Source of the DNA: Mactromeris polynyma
Lineage: Eukaryota; Mollusca; Bivalvia; Venerida; Mactridae
Length of the DNA: 64,000 bases
Reading direction: 5' to 3'
Assembly: GCA_032209605.1 (NCBI GenBank)
Contig: JASFXZ010000073.1
Span: 620,001 to 684,000, forward strand
In this document: piece after piece, positions 57,951 through 64,000 of the stretch
How the letters are laid out: every line of letters begins with the position of its first letter
Position numbering within the stretch: the stretch's first letter is position 1
Translations under genes and position numbers: made by a program
The notes under the pieces: model-generated
The model's input: only the letters and a program-made list of their open reading frames with translations
Database searches by the model: none
Told to the model about the DNA's origin: nothing

Positions 57951-60330
57951 CGCACATATATTTTTGTATTATTATTCATATATACGTTTGTTTACGGTAC
58001 TACATATGCAGTGCTATCGATTTTAGATTTTTATTGCAAATCGGGTTGACGGATGAAAATTTTCTAAATGTTACATAATATGAGTTATCAGTCTCGCACG
58101 TATATGTTTTGTACGAAATTACATATATATACCGGTTTGAGGTATTATTAAGACATGAATTATGACATTGCATAACTAATGATAAAATACTTACTTGAAT
58201 TGGAATTACACTACAATTGTTAATGCTAAAGATGTCTGAACCAATGTAGCAACACTACAGGAAATACGGTCAGTTCTTATATTTTACGTTCAGATGGACC
58301 AAATGCATCTTTAATAAACATAAGGTGGCTGATTTAGGAGTTAAAATTTACGGGCCGTCTTTATAGTTTTGTGGTATAAAAGTATACATAGATAAAAAGT
58401 AAATGATGAAGTTGAGCATAAGGTTTAAATCTTAACCTCTATTTGACATTTACAATTGATTTTAAATTTTGACTTTGGCCTATCTAGAAACAAATCGTTC
58501 TAGGTTTTGTCAAGAGATAGTCATAAAATCTATTAAGTGATATGACAAACATCTCAGTCAACCCGGATTCTTGTAGGAAGTAAATAACATATAAATAGCA
58601 AATACTTGAATGCTTTGATAAATTAACTCTGATAAACATGCTTGTATCCTGTTGATAACTCACACCAACTTGTACATGCTGATACAATTTACACAGATTT
58701 TTGCACCAAACGATGCATCATGGAACACTCTTTAAACGCATATTATATAACAATTATTCCCCGGATTTGTTTTCATCCAGTTATGTTCATGCAAACTTAG
58801 CGGAAGTTTCTTTTTTTGTTCAGTATATGTGTCGGATATATAGTCTCCCGTCGCCGAGTGGTTAAGGCTACTGCCTTGGGAGCGGAAGGTCGAGATTCGA
58901 ATCCTGGTAGGGGTCCGTTCTGATATGGCCGGTTGGTAACTAAATAATGGTTATCATGCCGCCTGGCATTAAAGGATAGGAATCGGGAATCGGGAAGTAA
59001 ATGTGCCTCATAAGCCAGAATTTGATGGCCCTTTAAATAGGGGTGACACTATAAATACATAGCTATTTCTCGCACGTATATATTTTGTACGATTTTAAAT
59101 ATATAGACCTGTTGAAGCTATTACACTTGCGATTTTAGCGATTTAATTTTTTTATTGCAAAACGCGTTGACGAGTGTGAAACTTTTATTGCAAAATGCGT
59201 TGAACATAAATCTCGTCGCACACATATTGTTTGAATTATTATACATATATACAATTGTTAAAGACAGTAAACATGCAGTTTTAGCGATTTTAAAATGTGT
59301 TTGCAAAACGAGTTGACGGATGATTTTTTCAAAATGTTACATGATATGAGTTATAATTCTCGCACGTATATATTTTGAACGATTTTAAATATATATACCT
59401 GTTTAAGGTACATGTATTACGCTTGCATTTTTATCGATTTTAAAATTGTATTGCAAAACGCGTTGACGGGTGTGAACTTGTTATTGCAAAATGCGTTGAA
59501 CATAAATCTCGTCTTAGTGTTGTCTATCTTAGGTTATATGAGTCGCACATATATTTGTTGTATTATTATACATATATACGACTGTTTAAGACAGTTCTCA
59601 TGCGGTTTTAGCGATTTTGATTTTTTATTGCAAAACGCGTTGACGGGTGTGCAAATTTATTGCAAAATGCGTTGAAAAGGAATCTCGTCTAATTGTAATA
59701 TTATATGAGTTATATGAGTTTCACATTTAGTTTTTGTATTATATCTGTTTAAGGTATAACACTTGCGTTTTTAGTGATTTTAAAATTTTATTGCAAAACC
59801 CGTTGACGAGAATGACATTTTTATTGCAAAATGCGTTGAACATAAATCTCGTCTAAGTATTATTTCTTGGGTTATTCGTGTCGCTCATATATTTTTTGTA
59901 TTATTATATACATATATACGACTGTTTAAGATATTATACATGCAGTTTTAGCTATTTAAACTTTTTATTGCAAATCGCGTTTACGGATGAAAATTTTGCA
60001 AAATGTTATATAATATGAGTTATAAGTCTCGCAGGTATCAATATTTTGCACGAAATTACATATTTACCTGTTTACGGTATTACACTTGCGTTTTTTCCGA
60101 TTTTAATATTTTATTGCAAAACGTGTCGACAGGTGTGAAGCTTTTACTGCAAAATGCGCTGAAAATGAGTCTCGTCTAATTGTTATAGTATATGAGTTAT
60201 ATGAGTCGCATATATATATTTTGTATTTATATCATACATATATACAACTGTTTAAGGTACTACATATGCATTTAGAGCGATTTTAATTTGTTATTGCAAA
60301 ATGCGTTTTTATTGCAAAACGGGTTGTAAC
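57951..60330 (+). repeat. GCAAAACGCGTTGACG array, forward arm
   Basis: Modules of about 150-175 bp repeat from 57951 to 58125 and 59060 to 60330. Each holds CGCACATATATTTTTGTATT, ACATATATACGACTGTTTAA, GCAGTTTTAGCGATTTTAAA and TTATTGCAAAACGCGTTGAC. Two subtypes tend to alternate: one adds GCAAAATGCGTTGAACATAA ATCTCGTC, the other AAAATGTTACATGATATGAG. A SINE-bearing stretch (58130-59055) separates the two parts. Short open frames on both strands come from the repeat. Confidence 0.85.
58847..59055 (+). mobile_element. tRNA-derived SINE
   Basis: The head CCGTCGCCGAGTGGTTAAGG supplies an A box, the anticodon-like loop CTTGGGA (Pro-UGG type) sits between CTGC and GCGG, and the B box is GAGATTCGAATCCTGG. 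The body continues GGTTATCATGCCGCCTGGCA and ends near CACTATAAATAC. The stems are incomplete, so it is not a functional tRNA. Confidence 0.72.
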
Positions 60331-60889
60331 ACTCCCCCCTCCTTCAGTCGCTGATACGTGAGTTTGTCGACCCTTCTTCAAATATCAATTATTGTCTATA
60401 TGAATACATGTGTATAAACATGTAGATATATCTACTTTTCATACATGTATAGTATCAGTTTCACTATTGTACTATAACGATTGATATTTTTGTGATATTT
60501 AGTGTTGTATATGTGTTCAAGCTTTTCGTTGCCAGAGGCACAAATGTTTGCCGATATGCAAGTATGATTGTTAGTTTGTTTGTTATTGCAATATGGTCTT
60601 CTGAAACGGATGAACATATTGAGGCATTGTATGTATTAAAAAATATTTTCACACAGTCTGATACTGCAATCATCGACATCTGCCTTGAAGAGGCATTCTT
60701 TTTGTAGCCAAATAATGTGATTACATGCACGCGTTTTGTCAGAGTGCGGGAGTATTAAATGAACATGCATGCCGATGTTTTAAACCGATACAAACGTTTA
60801 TTCCACAAGCAACGAATTATTCTCAGCATTATAACTCATACTTAATTACGAGCTACTTTGAGTGTCAAGTCCAATCCTTGCGGAATACA

Positions 60890-60978
60890 AACCGCATACA
60901 TGTATCGAACCCACAGTCTCAAAATTTAAAATCATACGCTCTATCACTTAGCAAACCGCAAGGGTATCTGTATCTAAT
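60890..60978 (-). mobile_element. Possible tRNA-like SINE relic
   Basis: The minus strand reads GTTTGCTAAGTGATAGAGCG then TGAGACTGTGGGTTCGATAC, with spacing like an A box and a B box around a TTTTAAAT loop. No body or target duplication is identifiable. Confidence 0.3.
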
Positions 60979-61372
60979 GTGCACACATTATTACAAACTA
61001 TATTATGGGTAAGTATTCAAAATAATGATATTACTACAAATCAACGGAAATGCTTCATCCATTCAATGCATTTTATCACATATTTACAAGACGCAAACAT
61101 ATTTTTTCTCATTAGAAAAATAAATGCAGATATGTTGTGTGGAAAGTGTCACTTACTATGACAATCCAGACTAGTCACGACATATTTGAACTTATTTACC
61201 TTATTGGGTCTCACATTTTACGCATTTTATTCCTTTCATCGGACGTATATTTTTGTTATTGTATAAAGGCATTACTCCGGTCAGTTTTACAATTAGACAG
61301 TGATTTTGAACTCTGATATGTCTTTAAATGTACTAATTCCTTTCTCTGCTGATTTGTGTAGAATACGCTTTT

Positions 61373-63823
61373 TGGGTTGGATTGTTCATCAGAGTGTGGT
61401 GAATGCCAACGAGTAAGTTGTTCAATAGGACAAACCACATCAGATGACAATATTACATGTACAGAAAATAATTACGAGTACATAGAATAAGCTTTAAGAG
61501 AAATAGCGTGAATATAGCAATGAATCATGATTAATAAAAAGCTTAAACAATGGTACTTCCAGCACTTTTATTTCTTCTAACATTTTTTTTTCTGATCATT
61601 ATTACTATTTCAGGTGTGTGTTTGTTTGTTCTAAAATATTTACTTTTCGTCTTAATGTATCACATGCAATTGTGTAGGCTAACATTTTGGAAATAATACA
61701 TGCATTAATAAGAGAGTGGGTGGGGGCTATTACTGTGAATAAGAATCTTCTGGGAACAAAATTTTTTAACACTAGGTAACGTCCTTTTGTTTAATATAGA
61801 TTGTGTTATTGCTGTGATTGTTGTGGTTGGTTATACTGCATTGTTTTTTAAGCATTTAATCGATGGGTCTTATATTACAGTTTAGTAGATTTATATTTAT
61901 GTACTGCATGTTGTTAGACTAGGCCTACTTACGTTTTTGTCAATCCACTTAGATGTATAACGATGTATAGTTGAAGAGAATTTCAAGTAATTCTTCAACT
62001 TAGATTTTGTTAGACTTTTGATTTGTTGTTCTATATAGATTTAACCTTCATAAACAGTGAAAATCAATTATGTTGCAATTATTGGAAGGTTTGTCCATCT
62101 TTTACGTAGAATGACTGGACTATAATTCAATGTTCTGCTGATTTGAGTAGACTATGGATTTTAGAAGTTTGTCTAGCCAATGGTATTGCATTCAAGTTGT
62201 ACCTACATTAAGAAAAATCTGATTAATCACGAAAACAAACAGAGAATCACATTAACTTGAACACACACAAGCCACATTGATAGACAATACAACTCATCAG
62301 GAACTACTGGTTATCAGTCAAGACATATTACTTTAACATCCTTACTCACAGGTTTGATTTTTTCTAATCAGTAAACATGTAATCAAATACCACGATTCTA
62401 TTGCAAAAAAGAACCAAGTATGTGTAAGGTGGTTACATGTTTATCTCCTTAACTAACACACCGGACGTTTTGTCATACAATGATAGCATTATTGATCAAA
62501 GAAGATCATTGTAATGCACTGAAATGAAATTTAAGAATTCAAACCACTGCAAACTACCCGTATTATTTCTACTCTTATAAGGGTGATATATGGGCGCCAT
62601 TAATCTTATTCAGAATTCGAACATACATGTTGTAAGAGTTAAGCAAGCGCAATACGTTCACAATGTGTACTCGACCAAGTGTTTAAAGCTGCGCTGGTCA
62701 TTACAGATCTAGACAAATTAAGCAACACAAAGTATTTATTAAGATAAGTGAATACTATATGTGTCACTCTAGCATTAACATTTTAGGGAAACTAAGGAAA
62801 ATTTAAGTCCTTTCCTTAAACGTAAGTTGCTGACGCATTGAGACATATACATCGGTACTTAAAACATGCAATAGTGTGAACCAAATGCATAAAATAGCCT
62901 AATATTTTGATGATATTAAAGTGTGCATTGTAACAAAACTTTGGACAGACATCAGATGTATTTGTTTTTGCTTGATTTATCTTCATGTTTATCACATTCC
63001 TTGAGTATTCGCTGATAATACCCGGAAGATGAAAAAATTGTACACACACACAAACATCTCGATTAGACGGAATGTTAAGCAAGCCATGGTAATACGTTCT
63101 ATGAATTTTAGTTTAAAACTTATTGATGCAATAAATTGTCATATGTTTTTTTTAATTAAGATACATTACATATGTTACACAACTTTTCTTTGATGGATAT
63201 AACTGTGTTTATGGATATAACTGTGTTTAGTTAATGAGATCACATTTCTAATATTCTGTTTGTAGCTTCCAATGTTCACAGAAGTTGTTCTGATATTTGT
63301 CTGTGTGTGTTTTATTGGAACATCATTACAATGTGCTGCACCGTATTCTCCAAATGGCAATTGGTATTTTTTAGGTGAGTGTAATGTTTAAACATAACAA
63401 TAATTACAACCTTTTCATGTAATATATTACCGTCCGTTCAAATTAAACTTGTTCGAGTCGTTATAATCACCACGGCAACATACAATAACGTGTCGATTGG
63501 AATGATGATAGTGGTATAAATAAGGTGAAGTCTGTTATTCATCAGTTTTCAAATATATATGATACATGTTTATGTCTCAAATTAGAATATGTAAAACGTC
63601 TGTGTTTTACCACAGTAGTTCATAAACACGGTTTGTCGGGTCTTGCTACATGTTTTACCTCACCTGTTTTGAAAAATGCGAACCTATTGATACTTGAAAG
63701 TCATATTTTGCACATGCCTCTCAACTAGTGTTATATATCATGTAAAATAATACTTTTATGTCAACTAATTCTATTTGCAACCGCCGAATGGATTTCGGTA
63801 GTGGCGAACTGATTTTGATAGAC
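61373..63823 (+). repeat. Segmental duplication, copy B
   Basis: Near-continuous match to 35565-37982, starting TGGGTTGGATTGTTCATCAG and ending GAACTGATTTTGATAGA. It carries the Cys-rich tail remnant (61377-61490, LDCSSECGECQR to YEYIE), the shared upstream region and exon 1. Small indels include an insertion near 63615 (GTTCATAAACACGGTTTGTC). Confidence 0.93.
63272..63374 (+). CDS. Exon 1 of a second, paralogous receptor gene (rest outside window)
   Basis: The ATG and 34 codons match exon 1 at 37464 except for conservative or surface changes (LMFV to LIFV, DSTKGNWHF to YSPNGNWYF). The donor TTTAG|GTGAGT and phase 1 are the same. The signal-peptide core is intact. The paralogue lies 25.8 kb downstream on the same strand. 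Whether the last 45 bases of the window (after TTTAAG at about 63955) belong to its next exon cannot be decided. Confidence 0.8.
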
Positions 63824-64000
63824 CTTTTTGTTTATGTTTTTCTTCATAATTATGAAAGTTTGTCTACGGATTTTGTACTGTAGAATCATACTATGTTAAC
63901 ATATTATTTTATATCATAATCAATTAATACTAATATTTTTTAATTTGATTTAAGTAATGCAAAGTGGATATCGGTACAATTATCAGAATCTGCCTCAAAG

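Noticed and set aside
58850..58915. tRNA-Pro-like gene
   Set aside because: The anticodon stem is short and the acceptor stem does not close. It is the head of a SINE.

Overview
The window is animal nuclear DNA. Genes are split by introns, coding density is very low, the sequence is AT-rich, and there are many SINE, LINE and MITE relics plus long satellite arrays. The exon families (TMEM272-like, FTP-lectin/sushi receptor phosphatase) and several dispersed repeats point to a lophotrochozoan, most likely a bivalve mollusc. That is inference from family resemblance; no database was searched. Exon models were joined by hand from splice signals, reading phase and homology.

Layout. (1) 143-3815 (+): the 3' five exons of a tetraspanin whose 5' end lies outside the window. 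(2) 7510-12861 (-): a complete five-exon, 238-residue, four-helix TMEM272-like gene with four MITEs in its introns. (3) 14.8-24.0 kb: a block of tandem repeats. A degenerate GTTAGTTCAGATGTT array is followed by three related satellites with 41-, 34- and 35-bp monomers. All three show higher-order periods that are multiples of five monomers. A SINE with a perfect 11-bp target duplication sits inside the 34-bp block, and inverted copies of one boundary sequence bracket the region. (4) 24-35 kb: no host gene recognised; minisatellites (53 bp; 27/32/35 bp), LINE debris, a degenerate bivalve-type repeat and an 882-bp TA-flanked DNA element. (5) 37464-53997 (+): a 22-exon receptor of 1207 residues with signal peptide, FTP/F5-8C-like lectin domain, five sushi domains in one exon, a membrane helix, a tail with an ITAM-like tyrosine pair, and two tandem protein-tyrosine-phosphatase (PTP) domains. 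(6) 54-61 kb: SINE and LINE relics, a long inverted array of a 150-175 bp repeat, and a 35-bp perfect fold-back. (7) 61373-63823: a second copy of the upstream region and first exon of the receptor gene, so a paralogue starts at the right edge.

The most interesting object is the receptor. Its first PTP domain has Asp in place of the catalytic Cys and WPN for WPD. Its second keeps Cys but has Lys for the P-loop Arg and has no WPD. It therefore reads as a lectin/sushi surface receptor with two pseudophosphatase domains and phosphorylatable tail tyrosines, belonging to a tandem family. Two of its introns use GC donors, and a young antisense LTR element with 99.6% identical LTRs sits in one intron between the two PTP domains.
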